A stretch of DNA of 64,000 nucleotides from an uncultured Bacteroidaceae bacterium. GTDB lineage: Bacteria > Bacteroidota > Bacteroidia > Bacteroidales > Bacteroidaceae. Position 1 is the stretch's first letter. Every line of letters begins with the position of its first letter. A program made the position numbers and the translations under genes. This document shows, one piece after another, positions 1 through 11,053 of this stretch. Below the pieces are notes generated by a model. The model did not search any database. It was given only the letters and a program-made list of their open reading frames with translations, and was not told the DNA's origin. The DNA is taken from positions 62,001 to 126,000 of the forward strand of contig CAJOIE010000010.1 in NCBI GenBank assembly GCA_905234605.1, given 5' to 3'.

Positions 1-1
1 C

Positions 2-1042
2 GAGCGCGCGCAGCATGGCGCGTTTGGCTATACCTTAGTGCCCGAAAGCTTCTACCAGAGCATCATCGACTGGAACGCACGCCGCCACGGCTGGCGGCCG
101 CAGCGTGAGTGGATGCTCTACACATCGGGTGTGGTGCCGGCCGTCTCGGCCATCATCAAGGCCATCAAGGGCGCGGGCGACACCGTGTGCACCCTCACGC
201 CGGCCTACAACTGCTTCTTCTCGAGCATACGCAACAACGGGTGCCGCCTCGTGGAGGAGCCTCTGCGCTGGCACCCTGCCACGGGTGCCTACGATATCGA
301 CTTCGACCACCTCGCCACGGTGCTTGCCGACGAGCGCGTGACCATATTCCTGCTGTGCAACCCCCACAACCCGTCGGGCCGCGTGTGGCGCCGCGATGAG
401 CTCGAGCGCATAGCCGCCATCTGTGCCGAGCACGGTGTCGCGGTGCTCTCCGACGAGATACACTGCGAGTTTGTCCGTCCCGACCTGGGGCGACCCTACC
501 TGCCTTTCGCCCCGATAGCTGCCGAGGCCGGCTGCGACTGGGTGGTGGCCAACGCGCCCAACAAGGCATTCAACACTGCTGGCTTGCAGACGGCCTACAT
601 CGTCTGTCCCGACGCCACGCGCCGCGCCGCCATAGACCGTGCCATCAACGACAACGAGGTGTGCGACATCAACGTGTTCAGCCACGTGGCCCTGCGTGCC
701 GCCTACACGGCCGAGGGCGAGGAGTGGCTCGACCAGCTCGTGGCATACATTTATGAGGGCTACAGCCGTTTCCGCCAGATGATGGCAGAGGCACTGCCGC
801 AGCTCCCTGTGGCCGACCTCGAGGGCACCTACCTGCCGTGGGTCGACGTGAGCTCGGTCACCACCGCCACGAGCGCGCTGGCACAGAGCATCCGCAAGCA
901 CCACCATGTGTGGGTCAACGGCGGCGAGATGTACGGGCAGGCCGGTTTCCTGCGCGTTAACATAGCCTGTCCGCACGCACTCATGGAGGAGGGCACACGC
1001 CGCCTCATAGCAGGACTCCGCGAAGCCATGGCCAAGGGCTGA
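2..1042 (+). CDS. MalY/PatB-family PLP aminotransferase (cystathionine beta-lyase-like), 5' truncated by window edge
   Basis: Frame is open from base 2 (ERAQHGAFGYTLVPESFYQS...), so the listed start at 38 is internal; NPHNPSGRVW, SDEIHCEF and APNKAFNTAGL PLP motifs. Confidence 0.88.
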   Translation, partial: ERAQHGAFGYTLVPESFYQSIIDWNARRHGWRPQREWMLYTSGVVPAVSAIIKAIKGAGDTVCTLTPAYNCFFSSIRNNGCRLVEEPLRWHPATGAYDIDFDHLATVLADERVTIFLLCNPHNPSGRVWRRDELERIAAICAEHGVAVLSDEIHCEFVRPDLGRPYLPFAPIAAEAGCDWVVANAPNKAFNTAGLQTAYIVCPDATRRAAIDRAINDNEVCDINVFSHVALRAAYTAEGEEWLDQLVAYIYEGYSRFRQMMAEALPQLPVADLEGTYLPWVDVSSVTTATSALAQSIRKHHHVWVNGGEMYGQAGFLRVNIACPHALMEEGTRRLIAGLREAMAKG

Positions 1043-1068
1043 GGCACACGCATGCACACACAGCAGCA

Positions 1069-1136
1069 ACACCCTGCACGGTGAACGCACATCACCCTGC
1101 ACGGTCAACGGCATCACCCTGCAGGGTGATGCCGTT
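1069..1136. repeat. Three ~22-bp tandem units (CACCCTGCACGGT...) ending in a 30-bp perfect palindrome
   Basis: CCCTGCA at 1072, 1095 and 1117; aacggcatcaccctgcagggtgatgccgtt (1107-1136) is self-complementary. Confidence 0.8.
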
Positions 1137-1208
1137 CACCTACATGCATGTGTGCTGCACAGCCGATGCACCCACACAGTGAAGCAACTGCAATAGCAAC
1201 CCCAAAAA

Positions 1209-1239
1209 TTGGCATCTTGGGCGAAATAGGATAACTTTG
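1209..1239 (+). promoter_or_regulatory. Bacteroidetes-type promoter of recR
   Basis: TTGG at 1209 and TAACTTTG at 1232-1239 (TAnnTTTG). Confidence 0.6.
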
Positions 1240-1247
1240 TGCGCTTT

Positions 1248-1856
1248 ATGACGGATATACCATCACAACATTTGGAGCGTGCCGTGCGCGAGCTCTCGCG
1301 GCTGCCAGGCATCGGGCGCAAGACAGCCATGCGCCTCGCACTCCACCTGCTGCGCCGCGACCGCAAGGAGATACAGGCCTTCGCCGACAGCATAGTGGGC
1401 ATGGCCGACGGTGTGCGCTACTGCCACGTATGCCACAACATATCCGACCAGGACACGTGCCCCATCTGTGCCAACCCTGCGCGCGACCACACCACGGTGT
1501 GCGTGGTGGAGACCGTGGAGGATGTCATCGCCATCGAGGCCACCAACCAGTATCGCGGCGTCTACCATGTGCTCGGAGGAGTCATCTCGCCCATCGACGC
1601 CGTGGGCCCGCAGGACCTGGAGATACAGAGCCTCGTGGAGCGTGTGGCTGCCGAGGTGCCGCAGGAGATTATCCTTGCCCTGAGCCCGACGATGGAGGGC
1701 GACACCACGGCCTACTACATCTACCGCAAGCTGCAGCCTACGCCTGCACGCATCACCACCATAGCACGCGGCATTGCGCAAAATGACCAACTGCACTATG
1801 CCGACGAGCTGACACTGGGACGCTCCATACTCGACCGCCATCCATTCACCATTTGA
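1248..1856 (+). CDS. recR: Recombination protein RecR
   Basis: [20 protein letters not shown], zinc finger [16 protein letters not shown], Toprim [12 protein letters not shown]. Confidence 0.95.
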   Translation: MTDIPSQHLERAVRELSRLPGIGRKTAMRLALHLLRRDRKEIQAFADSIVGMADGVRYCHVCHNISDQDTCPICANPARDHTTVCVVETVEDVIAIEATNQYRGVYHVLGGVISPIDAVGPQDLEIQSLVERVAAEVPQEIILALSPTMEGDTTAYYIYRKLQPTPARITTIARGIAQNDQLHYADELTLGRSILDRHPFTI

Positions 1857-1876
1857 CCCTTTGACCTTTTACTACC

Positions 1877-2299
1877 ATGCAGCGTCTTCTTCGCACAGCT
1901 TTCATAGCAGAGATAATCACCGAGTTGCTGCTCGTCGGCATCATGCAGTTTGCCGTGGCCGACGATGCCCTGGCAGCTCCCGACGGCAACGCCCTGACGC
2001 TCTATGTGGCGCAGGTGGCAGGCGTGGCACTGGTGCTCGTGTGCGTGCCATTAGCCTTCCGCATGATGCGGCTGTGCTTCGTGGCACGCAGCATAGCCGG
2101 GAGCCGGCAGGCCTACACGCGCTGGGCATTGGTGCGACTGTCGGTGCTGGCAGTGCCCATGCTCTTCAACACTCTGGCCTACTACCTGCTAACGGGCGAA
2201 GCCACGTCGGCCTACCTGGCTCTGATTTCCTTCGTGGCAATGCTCTTCTTCTGGCCTACAGAGACACGCTGTGACCACGAGATGCGCGGCGACGACTGA
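1877..2299 (+). CDS. Small multi-TM membrane protein of unknown function
   Basis: 140 aa with ~4 hydrophobic segments, in the recR cluster. Confidence 0.7.
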   Translation: MQRLLRTAFIAEIITELLLVGIMQFAVADDALAAPDGNALTLYVAQVAGVALVLVCVPLAFRMMRLCFVARSIAGSRQAYTRWALVRLSVLAVPMLFNTLAYYLLTGEATSAYLALISFVAMLFFWPTETRCDHEMRGDD

Positions 2300-2363
2300 C
2301 GCGGACACGCTAATCTACAACCATGCCGCAGGCACACTCTAACCATCACCCACCATTCAGACA

Positions 2364-3599
2364 GTGAAGCTATCGGTTGTCATAGTCAGCTACAACGTGC
2401 GCCACCTGCTGGCACAGTGTGTGGACAGCGTGCTGCGTGCCACAAAGGACATGGAGGCAGAGGTGTGGGTGGTGGACAACGCCTCGACCGACGGCTCGCT
2501 GCCCTACCTGCAGAGCCTCTTCCCGAGGGTGCACGTCATAGCCAACGAGGAGAACGTGGGCTTCGCGCGAGCCAACAACCAGGCCATACGCCTCTCGCAA
2601 GGGCACTACGTGCTGCTGCTGAACCCTGACACTATCGTGGCCGAGGACACCCTCAGCACCGTGGTCGGCTTCATGGAGGAGCACGCGCGGGCAGGGGCGG
2701 CAGGCGTGCACATGCTCAACCGCGACGGCTCGTTTGCCCTCGAGTCAAGGCGCGGAATGCCTAAGCCATCCACGGCACTATACAAACTGTCGGGACTGGC
2801 CGCACGCTACCCGCAGCACCGCCGCTTCGGCCGCTACTACATGCAATATCTCAACGAGCACGAAGCCGCACAGGTCGAGGTGCTCTCGGGGGCCTTCATG
2901 CTCCTGCGCCGTGAAGCCTTGCTGGAGGCCGGACTGCTCGATGAGGACTACTTCATGTATGGCGAGGACATAGACCTCTCATACCGTGTCATGCAGGCCG
3001 GATGGGACAACTACTACGTGCCTGCCAGCATACTGCACTACAAAGGAGAGAGTACGCGCAAGACCAACTTCCGCTATGTCTACAACTTCTACAACGCGAT
3101 GCTCATCTTCTTCCGAAAGCACTACGCACGCCGCTACAGACTGGCATCGCTGGTGGTGCAACCAGCACTGGTGGCTCTCGGCTTGTGGCAGTACTTGCGC
3201 CGTAAGCTACAGCAGGCGTGGCACTGGGTGCGCGTCAGCAGCTACCGCATAGTGCACAATGGCGACGCACCGGCCGATGCCCCCGAACATGTGGTGTTCG
3301 TGGGCTCGTATGAGGGATGGGCATGCCTGCAACCACTGCTTGCCAAGGCGCGGCTCGTGCCCGACAGGCATGTGGACGTGGACAGCCAGCCCGACCTCGT
3401 GGTGGAACTGACACAGCGGCCGCCAGCCCGTCTGGACGAAACAACATACGTGGTGTTCCAGACTGACTGCGACGTGCTCACATACTCATACGTCCTCCAC
3501 CAAATGGAAGCTCTGCACGAGGCTGGAGTGGTGGCCATAATAGGCACCTACAACCTCGGGCGGGGAACTCTGATACTGCCCGGTGCAGCATTCGCATAG
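2364..3599 (+). CDS. Family 2 glycosyltransferase
   Basis: KLSVVIVSYNVRHLLAQCVDSV, VDNASTDGS, LLLNPDTIV, LLDEDYFMYGEDIDLSYR. Confidence 0.92.
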   Translation: MKLSVVIVSYNVRHLLAQCVDSVLRATKDMEAEVWVVDNASTDGSLPYLQSLFPRVHVIANEENVGFARANNQAIRLSQGHYVLLLNPDTIVAEDTLSTVVGFMEEHARAGAAGVHMLNRDGSFALESRRGMPKPSTALYKLSGLAARYPQHRRFGRYYMQYLNEHEAAQVEVLSGAFMLLRREALLEAGLLDEDYFMYGEDIDLSYRVMQAGWDNYYVPASILHYKGESTRKTNFRYVYNFYNAMLIFFRKHYARRYRLASLVVQPALVALGLWQYLRRKLQQAWHWVRVSSYRIVHNGDAPADAPEHVVFVGSYEGWACLQPLLAKARLVPDRHVDVDSQPDLVVELTQRPPARLDETTYVVFQTDCDVLTYSYVLHQMEALHEAGVVAIIGTYNLGRGTLILPGAAFA

Positions 3600-3672
3600 C
3601 GGCACCTGTATCATTAAGACTTACACCATAACCCTTGAATAGTTAACCCTTACCCATCACCGCTTCCTGCCC

Positions 3673-4218
3673 ATGAACTCCAAGGCAAGCCACGTGCATC
3701 TGAGGGCTCTCGAACCTGCCGACCTGCAGCTCGTGTATGACATAGAGAACGATGTGGGACTGTGGCCATGGGGCGAGCAGACGGTGCCATACTCAAAGGA
3801 TGTCCTGACCGACTACATAGCTCACAGCCACTGGGACCTGTATGCCGACCGCCAGGCACGGCTCGTGGTGGAGGTGGCCGATGAGAGCGGATGCGTGGAT
3901 GCCGGTGGTGCAGGCACTGCCGTGGGACTGGTGGACCTCTGCAACTTCGACCCCCGACATCGCAGGGCTGAGATGGCAGTGGCTATACTGAGCGGATGGC
4001 GCGGACGCGGCATTGCCCGTCGGGCTCTGGCGCAGATGGAGCAGATAGCCCATGCGGATGGTGTGGAACTGGTGTACGCAATAACGGCAGATGCCAACAT
4101 AGCTGCCGGACGGCTCTTTGCTGCCGCCGGATATGAGCGGGCATGCTGTCTGGCTGGGTGGCTGGCGGCTGCACAGGGCCAACGTCAGGATGCCACGCTG
4201 TGGATTAAGCGTTTGTAG
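3673..4218 (+). CDS. GNAT N-acetyltransferase (RimJ/RimL-like)
   Basis: VHLRALEPADLQLVYDIEND...; acetyl-CoA loop GWRGRGIARRAL. Confidence 0.85.
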   Translation: MNSKASHVHLRALEPADLQLVYDIENDVGLWPWGEQTVPYSKDVLTDYIAHSHWDLYADRQARLVVEVADESGCVDAGGAGTAVGLVDLCNFDPRHRRAEMAVAILSGWRGRGIARRALAQMEQIAHADGVELVYAITADANIAAGRLFAAAGYERACCLAGWLAAAQGQRQDATLWIKRL

Positions 4219-4453
4219 GGCACAATGACTGCTTCAGGGCAAGGGTGCGATGTCAGCATGTCATGCCGTTTAGTGCAGGAAAAACACAGGACACGGTGCC
4301 GGCGGCATCGCACGGAGAGGCTTAACGCCTATGCTTGGGTGCCGACAGGGTCGGTCACGGTGTGCGCACAAGTGTGGCAAGCAGCTGGCAGTCGTCAATG
4401 TCGGCAATGAATGCCACAAGACTGTGGTATATGCCAAAAGAAGTAACAGGAAA

Positions 4454-4488
4454 GGGGCGCATTGCCACGCGACATGGCGATGCGCCCC
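4454..4488 (-). terminator. Strong hairpin at the 3' end of the arabinose operon
   Basis: ggggcgcattgcca-cgcgaca-tggcgatgcgcccc, one mismatch; weak U-tract on the minus strand. Confidence 0.5.
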
Positions 4489-4511
4489 ACACTGGCAATG
4501 CCGTGTGCCGG

Positions 4512-6104
4512 TTATGCCTTATGCTCTACGGCAGCCTGCTCAATGGGCAGTGATGCCTTGTAGGCGGCAATGTAGCGGTTGAAACCTTCGACGTCCTCGG
4601 CTGTGGGGGCCACTTCGATGCCCGTGTTGCCGGCAAAGACCACCTGGTCGAGATAGTCGGCGAGGTTGAGCTTCTGCGGGTTGTTGACCACATAGTTGGC
4701 CAGGAGGGCGATGCCCCAGGCACCACCTTCACCTGCCGTCTCCATCACGGAGATGGGCGAGTTGAGGGCGGCAGCAAGCATGCGCTGGCCCACCTTGGGC
4801 GTGGTGAAGTAGCCGCCGTGACCTGTGATGCGGTCCACCTTGACGTGCTCTTCCTTCAACAGTATGTCGTTGCCTATCTTGAGCACACCGATGGCTCCAT
4901 AGAGCTGGGCACGCATGAAGTTGGCAAGCGTGAACTTGTCGGAAGCGGAGCGGACGAAGAGTGGACGGCCGTCGGAGAGACCTGTGACAGGCTCGCCGGA
5001 GACATAGTTGTATGCCATCAGACCGCCGCAGTCGGCATCGCCGCTCATGGCAACGTTGAAGAGGGTGGAGTAGAGGTCGTTGGTGCTTTGCTTCACACCC
5101 AGCAGTTCCTGATATTCCTTGAACAGTTTCACCCAGGCGTTGATCTCGCTGGTGCAGTTGTTGCAGTGCACCATGGCCACGAGTGAGCCGTCGGGCGTGG
5201 TGACAATATCGATGGGCTCGTAGGGCTTGGAGAGCGGCTTCTCGAGCACAATCATGGAGAACGACGACGTGCCGGCACTGACATTGCCCGTGCGCTGCTT
5301 GACGGCGTTGGTGGCTGCCATGCCTGTGCCTGCGTCGCCCTCGGGCGGGCAGACGGGGATGCCAGGCTTGAGGTGACCGGAGACATCGAGCTTGAGGGCA
5401 CCCTCGGGGGTGATGAAGCCGGCATTCTCGCCAGCCACAAGCACACGTGGCAGGATGTCGAGCAACTTCCATGAGAAACCACGTGGAGCAATGAGCTTGT
5501 CGAACTTGGCCACCATGGTGGCATCGTAGGTCTTGGTGAAGGGGTCGACGGGTATCATGCCCGAGGCATCGCCCACGCCGAGCACCTTCTGTCCGGTGAC
5601 CTGCCAGTGCACATAGCCGGCCAGGGTGGTGAGGAAGGTGATGTCCTGCACATGCTCCTCGTTGTCGATGATGGCTTCATAGAGGTGGGAGATGCTCCAT
5701 CGCAGGGGGATGTTGTAGTTGAAGAGTGAGGAGAGCTCGGCGGCAGCCTTGGCGGTGTTGGTGTTGCGCCATGTGCGGAACGGCACGAGTATGTCGCCGC
5801 TCTCGTTGAAGGGCATGTAGCCGTGCATCATGGCCGAGAAGCCGATGGCGGCAAGCGTCTCTATCTCGGTGTCATACTCCTTGAGCACGTTCTTGCGGAG
5901 GTCGGCATAGCAGTCCTGAAGACCATACCAGATGGCCTCGGTGCTGTAGGTCCACAGACCGTCCACCAACTGGTTCTCCCATGTGTGGGAACCCTGGGCT
6001 ATGGGCTTGTTGTCTGGGTCGATGAGGACAGCCTTGATGCGGGTGGAGCCAAACTCGATGCCGAGAATGGCGCGGCCGCTGGAGATGATTTCTTTAGCGT
6101 TCAT
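4512..6104 (-). CDS. FGGY-family carbohydrate kinase (ribulokinase/xylulokinase-like) of the arabinose operon
   Basis: [31 protein letters not shown]; adjacent to araA/araD. Confidence 0.9.
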   Translation of the reverse strand: MNAKEIISSGRAILGIEFGSTRIKAVLIDPDNKPIAQGSHTWENQLVDGLWTYSTEAIWYGLQDCYADLRKNVLKEYDTEIETLAAIGFSAMMHGYMPFNESGDILVPFRTWRNTNTAKAAAELSSLFNYNIPLRWSISHLYEAIIDNEEHVQDITFLTTLAGYVHWQVTGQKVLGVGDASGMIPVDPFTKTYDATMVAKFDKLIAPRGFSWKLLDILPRVLVAGENAGFITPEGALKLDVSGHLKPGIPVCPPEGDAGTGMAATNAVKQRTGNVSAGTSSFSMIVLEKPLSKPYEPIDIVTTPDGSLVAMVHCNNCTSEINAWVKLFKEYQELLGVKQSTNDLYSTLFNVAMSGDADCGGLMAYNYVSGEPVTGLSDGRPLFVRSASDKFTLANFMRAQLYGAIGVLKIGNDILLKEEHVKVDRITGHGGYFTTPKVGQRMLAAALNSPISVMETAGEGGAWGIALLANYVVNNPQKLNLADYLDQVVFAGNTGIEVAPTAEDVEGFNRYIAAYKASLPIEQAAVEHKA

Positions 6105-6111
6105 GTTTCAA

Positions 6112-6165
6112 CCCCTCTAACTCCCCCAGGGGGGAGGACCATAATGGGGTATGGGTCTCTGTTAT
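6112..6165. repeat. Intergenic repeat copy A (CCCCTC...GGGGGARGACC...GGGTATGGGTC)
   Basis: Aligns by eye with 7782-7840 and 11054-11110. Confidence 0.75.
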
Positions 6166-6173
6166 ACATAAAT

Positions 6174-6221
6174 CCCCAAAGTGGAGGAGCTCCAACAGGA
6201 AGGAACTCCTCTCCTTTGGGG
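6174..6221. repeat. Inverted repeat next to copy A
   Basis: ccccaaagtggaggagct ... aactcctctcctttgggg. Confidence 0.65.
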
Positions 6222-6240
6222 CGATAGGGAGGGGCGTTGT

Positions 6241-7773
6241 TTACTTCAGTGCCTTGTTGAGCATGAAGTAGACCTCGTTGTTGCGGAGCTGCTGCTTGAA
6301 CTCGCTGGTCTGGGTGTCCTTGTTGATGCGCACATACTCGATGCCTGTCATCTCGGCGAAGTCTTCCCAGTACTCCTCGGTGATGTCGTAGGAGAAGGCA
6401 CTGTGGTGAGTGCCGCCGGCGAGTATCCATGCGCCGGCACCAATCTCGAATGTGGGCTGTGGCACCCAGAGGGCCGATGCCACGGGGAGGTTGGGCATGG
6501 GCATGGGCTCGATGCATTCCACCTCCTGCGAGATGAGGCGGAAGCGGTTGCCCAGGTCAACGACTGTTGCCTTGATGCCACGGCCTACCTTGGATGTGAA
6601 CACGAGGCGTGCTGTCTGCTGCTTGCGTATGCCGATGCCGAGGAAGTGCACCTCGAGCTTGGGCTTGTCGGTAGCGATGAGGGGGCACACCTCAAGCATG
6701 TGGCTCTGGAGGCATGAGCTGCGGTCGCCGGCAAAGTTGAGTGTGTAGTCCTCAAGGAAAGAGCAGCCTGTGGGCAGGCCCTGAGAGATGACCCAGAGGG
6801 TGCGGTAGAGGCAGGCCGTCTTCCAGTCGCCCTCGGCACCGAAGCCTATGCCTTCGGCCATCAGGCGCTGTGAGGCCAGGCCTGGTATCTGGTCGAAGCC
6901 GCAGAAGTCGGGAGCATCGATGTCGGCATCGCCAAGGTCGTCGAAGTTGGTGGTGAAGGCTGTGGCACCCTCGTCCTTGAGCACGCGGCGGATGGCAATC
7001 TCTGCCTTGGCGGCGTTGTGCACCTTCTCCCAGTATACCTTCTCGCCGCTCTCGTCGATCTTAATGGTGTAGAGCTTCTTGTACTCCTCAACGAGGGCAT
7101 CGGCTTCGGCATCGGTGACCTTCTTGAAGTAGTCCATGAGCGAGCTCACGGGGTAGTAGTCTACATGGTAGCCCAGACGCTGCTCGAACTCTACGCGGTC
7201 GCCGTCGGTCACGGCCACGTTGTTCATGTTCATGCCGAACATGAGGCAGCGCACGTTGTGTGCGTCGGCAACGCCGGCAGCCACGCGAGCCCATACGGCA
7301 ATCTGCTTCTGGGCCTGCTCGTCCTTCCAGTAGCCGCAGACCACCTTGCGTGCAACACGCATGCGGGTGCAGATGTGACCGAACTCGATGTCGCCGTGTG
7401 CGCTCTGGTTGAGGTTCATGAAGTCCATGTCCATGGTGGCCCAGGGTATCTCGGCGTTGTACTGTGTGTGGAAGTGAAGCAGGGGCTTCTCTAATGCCTG
7501 AAGGCCCTTGATCCACATCTTGGCGGGCGAGAAGGTGTGCATCCATGTGATGATGCCCACGCACTTCTCGTCGTTGTTGGCAGCCTTCATCACGGCTTCC
7601 ACTTCCTTGCTGCTGTTGGCTGTGCCTTTGTAGACAATCTTCACGGGGATGTTGCCGCTGTTGTTGAGGCCTGCCACCATCTCCTTGGAATGAGCGTCGA
7701 CGGCAACGACGGCATCGCCGCCATAGAGCAACTGTGCGCCAGTCACCCACCAGAGTTCAATGTCTTTGAACAT
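6241..7773 (-). CDS. araA: L-arabinose isomerase
   Basis: WWVTGAQLLYGGDAV, WMHTFSPAKMWIKGL, AEGIGFGAEGDWK, GGTHHSAFS. Confidence 0.95.
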   Translation of the reverse strand: MFKDIELWWVTGAQLLYGGDAVVAVDAHSKEMVAGLNNSGNIPVKIVYKGTANSSKEVEAVMKAANNDEKCVGIITWMHTFSPAKMWIKGLQALEKPLLHFHTQYNAEIPWATMDMDFMNLNQSAHGDIEFGHICTRMRVARKVVCGYWKDEQAQKQIAVWARVAAGVADAHNVRCLMFGMNMNNVAVTDGDRVEFEQRLGYHVDYYPVSSLMDYFKKVTDAEADALVEEYKKLYTIKIDESGEKVYWEKVHNAAKAEIAIRRVLKDEGATAFTTNFDDLGDADIDAPDFCGFDQIPGLASQRLMAEGIGFGAEGDWKTACLYRTLWVISQGLPTGCSFLEDYTLNFAGDRSSCLQSHMLEVCPLIATDKPKLEVHFLGIGIRKQQTARLVFTSKVGRGIKATVVDLGNRFRLISQEVECIEPMPMPNLPVASALWVPQPTFEIGAGAWILAGGTHHSAFSYDITEEYWEDFAEMTGIEYVRINKDTQTSEFKQQLRNNEVYFMLNKALK

Positions 7774-7781
7774 AATATGTA

Positions 7782-7840
7782 GCCCTCCTCATATCCCCAG
7801 AGGGGAAGACCAAAAAAGGGTATGGGTCTTAGTTAGTAAT
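7782..7840. repeat. Intergenic repeat copy B
   Basis: gccctcctcatatccccagaggggaagaccaaaaaagggtatgggtcttagttagtaat. Confidence 0.75.
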
Positions 7841-7867
7841 GTTTATGTATTATGTAGTAAGTTCAGC

Positions 7868-8578
7868 TTAGTGTTGCTGTCCTTTCTGGCCGTAGTAGGC
7901 ATTGGGTCCATGCTTGCGCATGTAGTGCTTCTCCACGAGCAGGGGGTTCATGGTCGTGTCGGGGTTGACGCAGAAGGAGATGAAGGCCATCTTGGCACAC
8001 TGCTCCATGACCTTTGCGTTGTAGACGGCGTTGTCGGGCGATGTGCCCCATGAGAACGGGCCGTGGTTCTTCACCAGCACAGCGGGTGTGTGGTCGGGGT
8101 TGATGCCGCGGCGGTTGAGTATCTCGTCGACGATGACGTTGCCGGTCTCCAGTTCATACTGTCCCTTGACTTCGGCTTCGGTCATGTCGCGTGTGCAGGG
8201 TATGTCCTTGTAGAAGTAGTCGGCGTGGGTGGTGCCGATGTTGGGAATGTCGCGACCGGCCTGCGCGAAGGCTGTGGCGTAGGTGGAATGGGTATGCACC
8301 ACGCCCTGTATGTTGGGGAAGGCGCGGTAGAGCACAAGGTGTGTGGGTGTGTCGCTCGAGGGGTTGAGGTCGCCTTCGACCACCTTCCCGCTCTCGAGGT
8401 CTACGACCACCATATCGGAGGCTTTCATCTCGTCGTAGCTGACGCCGGAGGGCTTGATGACCACGAGGCCTTTCTCACGGTCGATGCCTGAGACGTTGCC
8501 CCATGTGAAGATGACGAGGCCTTGACGCACGAGGTCGAGGTTGGCCTTGAACACTTTTTGCTTCAGTTCGTCTAACAT
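7868..8578 (-). CDS. araD: L-ribulose-5-phosphate 4-epimerase
   Basis: [40 protein letters not shown]; start trimmed to MLDELKQKV. Confidence 0.94.
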   Translation of the reverse strand: MLDELKQKVFKANLDLVRQGLVIFTWGNVSGIDREKGLVVIKPSGVSYDEMKASDMVVVDLESGKVVEGDLNPSSDTPTHLVLYRAFPNIQGVVHTHSTYATAFAQAGRDIPNIGTTHADYFYKDIPCTRDMTEAEVKGQYELETGNVIVDEILNRRGINPDHTPAVLVKNHGPFSWGTSPDNAVYNAKVMEQCAKMAFISFCVNPDTTMNPLLVEKHYMRKHGPNAYYGQKGQQH

Positions 8579-8609
8579 ATCCTTGGTGTTTGTTGTATTG
8601 GGTTGAGGT

Positions 8610-9287
8610 CTATAGTCTGAATGCCTGCTCGCACAGGGCGAAGTCCTTATAGTTGAAGCGGTACAGGGCTGCACCGCGGCGTGAGTTCTGCTTGTCCACG
8701 AACTCTGTCTTCTCTATGAAGGGCATCTCGCTGATGCGTTTGCGGAAGTTGCGCTTGTCGAGCTGAGTGCCGATGATGGCTTCATAGAGTGCCTGGAGCT
8801 GTGACAGGGTGAAGAGCGTAGGCAGCATCTGGAAGCCTACGGGTTTCGACCCGATGGAGTCGCGCAGGTACCGGTGTGCTTTGCTCACCATCTGGTTGTG
8901 GTCGAACAGCAGGGCGGGCAGGTCGTTGATGTCGGCCCAGTGGGCGTTGTTCTGGCGGTTCACCTCGCTGTCCACACGGTCTATGTCAAGCAGAGCGAGA
9001 TAGGCCACCGAGATGACGCGGTCTCCACTGTCGCGGCTCACTGAGCCGAAGGTCCCTATCTGCCGCATGTATACGTTGCTGAGGCCGGTGAGCTCGGTGC
9101 ATACGCGGGTGGCTGCGGTGTTGAGGTCCTCGTTGGCCTGCACAAAGCCTCCCATGAGCGACCATTCGCCTTCGTGTGGAGGGAATGGCCGCTGCTGGAG
9201 GAGCACTTTGAGGGCTCCACGTTGGAAGCCGAAGATGATGCAGTCTACGGCTACGTGGAACTTGGGATTATTACTATAATAGGTCAC
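8610..9287 (-). CDS. araR: Nudix-fold transcriptional regulator, AraR type of Bacteroidetes
   Basis: Degenerate Nudix domain ([25 protein letters not shown]) plus C-terminal winged-helix-like region; embedded in ara operon. Confidence 0.85.
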   Translation of the reverse strand: MTYYSNNPKFHVAVDCIIFGFQRGALKVLLQQRPFPPHEGEWSLMGGFVQANEDLNTAATRVCTELTGLSNVYMRQIGTFGSVSRDSGDRVISVAYLALLDIDRVDSEVNRQNNAHWADINDLPALLFDHNQMVSKAHRYLRDSIGSKPVGFQMLPTLFTLSQLQALYEAIIGTQLDKRNFRKRISEMPFIEKTEFVDKQNSRRGAALYRFNYKDFALCEQAFRL

Positions 9288-9314
9288 GCGTGTGCGAGGA
9301 TTATGGCGTCGGCT

Positions 9315-11045
9315 TTACCAGAAGTACCAGTAGAAGCATGCGCAGAGGCCTACGACGACGAGGGTGCCCACGATGTCCCAGACGCCCCAGCTCTCGCGGA
9401 TGCTCTTCTTGAAGTCCGCGGAGAAGGTGATGGCTTCTACCTGCTCCTTGGAGGGTGCTGGCGTGACGAAGCTGACGACCACCATCAGGGCTATGATGAA
9501 CACAAGCAGCCAGCATTCGAACACGAGCCAGTTGGTCTGCCAAAACCATGTGGTGTGCTCCCAGAGCCAACCGTCCATTGTGGCTTTGCCTGTGTCGGTG
9601 ATGACGTTGGTCACCAGACGGAGCATGCCAACGCAGAAGCCGCCGATGAGGCCCCATTCGCCAGCCTTCGGGGTTATCTTCTTCGAGAATATGCCGAGGG
9701 TGAACACTGCCACCATGGCGGGTGCCAGCAGCGACTGTATGCCCTGCAGGTAGCTGTAGAGTGAGCCGAGGCTCATCATCACGGGCATCCATATCAGGCC
9801 GAGGAGCACGACGACAACGGTGGCTATGCGGCCAACGAGCACGTAGTGGGCTTCGCTCATGCCTTTCTTCATGGGCTTGTAGAAGTCCTCGGTGAAGAGG
9901 GTGGCGCAGCTGTTGAAGAATGCTGCGAGCGAGGCCACGAGGGCGCACACGAAGCCGATGGTCACAATGCCCTTGATGCCGGCAGGCAGTATGTTCTTCA
10001 CCATGAGGGCGAAGGCTGCGTCGGTGTCGTCCATGACGAAGCCGCCCACGTTCTTCTGTGCCATGGCTGCTGCTATCATGCCAGGGATGAGGAACATGAA
10101 GCAGGGCAGGATCTTGAAGAAGCCTGCGGCGATGGTGCCGCGGCGGGCGCGTGCCATCACCTTGGCGTTGTCCTCGCCAGGCACCTGGCCGAGCACACGC
10201 TGAACGATGTGCTGGTCGGTGCACCAGTACCAGAATCCTATGATGCATGCTCCGAGGAAGACCACGTAGCCTGGATACTCAGCATACATGGGGTCGCCCG
10301 GGTCGGTGTGGAACATGTGGTTGATGCCGTAGCCGTCGTGCATGGAGCGGGCGGTGTCCATCATGGTGGTCCAGCCTTCTGCCACGCTGCCGCCGCCGAG
10401 GGTGGCCAGGCCGAGGAAGAGCACGAGGAACGAGCCTATGATGAGGATGGGTGTCTGGATGGAGGAGAGGGTCATCACGCCTTTCATGCCGCCAAAGACG
10501 GTGAAGACTGCCGTGACGGCAATCAGGCCGATGGCTCCCACCCAGAAGTTTAGGCCGAGCAGGTACTCAAAGAAGATGCCGCCGGTGAAGGCTGTCACGG
10601 AGACCTTGGTGAGGACGTAGGCCACGAGGGTGATGATGCTGAGCCACGAGCCTGTGCGCTGGGTGTAGCGGAACTTGAGGAAGTCGGGCATGGTGATGAT
10701 TTTGCCCATCTTGTTGATGAGCAACTGGTAGAAGGGCACGAAGAGCCAGCCCAGGATGAGTATCATCCAGCCTTGCATCTCCCAGTGGGCCATGCCGACG
10801 CCGTCCTTGGCTCCTGTGCCGGCGAGGCCTACGAGGTGCTCCGAGCCTATGTTGGCGGCGAAGATGGCCATGCCGATGACGTACCACGGCTCGCCCTTGC
10901 CGAAGAGGTAGGCGCTCGAGTCCTCGCCCTCTTGTGCTTTCTTGTCTTTCCAGATGGCATACCAGACAGCTGCTATGACACCGATGAGGCCGACGGCGAG
11001 TATCGCCCAGTCAAGCCAGATGAATTCATGTGATGTCCAATTCAT
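9315..11045 (-). CDS. Sodium:solute symporter (SSS), probable arabinose transporter
   Basis: ~14 TM; YVIGMAIFAANIGSEHLVGLAGTGAKDGVGMAHWEMQGW. Confidence 0.9.
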   Translation of the reverse strand: MNWTSHEFIWLDWAILAVGLIGVIAAVWYAIWKDKKAQEGEDSSAYLFGKGEPWYVIGMAIFAANIGSEHLVGLAGTGAKDGVGMAHWEMQGWMILILGWLFVPFYQLLINKMGKIITMPDFLKFRYTQRTGSWLSIITLVAYVLTKVSVTAFTGGIFFEYLLGLNFWVGAIGLIAVTAVFTVFGGMKGVMTLSSIQTPILIIGSFLVLFLGLATLGGGSVAEGWTTMMDTARSMHDGYGINHMFHTDPGDPMYAEYPGYVVFLGACIIGFWYWCTDQHIVQRVLGQVPGEDNAKVMARARRGTIAAGFFKILPCFMFLIPGMIAAAMAQKNVGGFVMDDTDAAFALMVKNILPAGIKGIVTIGFVCALVASLAAFFNSCATLFTEDFYKPMKKGMSEAHYVLVGRIATVVVVLLGLIWMPVMMSLGSLYSYLQGIQSLLAPAMVAVFTLGIFSKKITPKAGEWGLIGGFCVGMLRLVTNVITDTGKATMDGWLWEHTTWFWQTNWLVFECWLLVFIIALMVVVSFVTPAPSKEQVEAITFSADFKKSIRESWGVWDIVGTLVVVGLCACFYWYFW

Positions 11046-11053
11046 GGGTTAAA

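Noticed and set aside
35-1117. 360-aa minus-strand ORF over the aminotransferase
   Set aside because: Antisense shadow of a clear PLP-enzyme reading frame.
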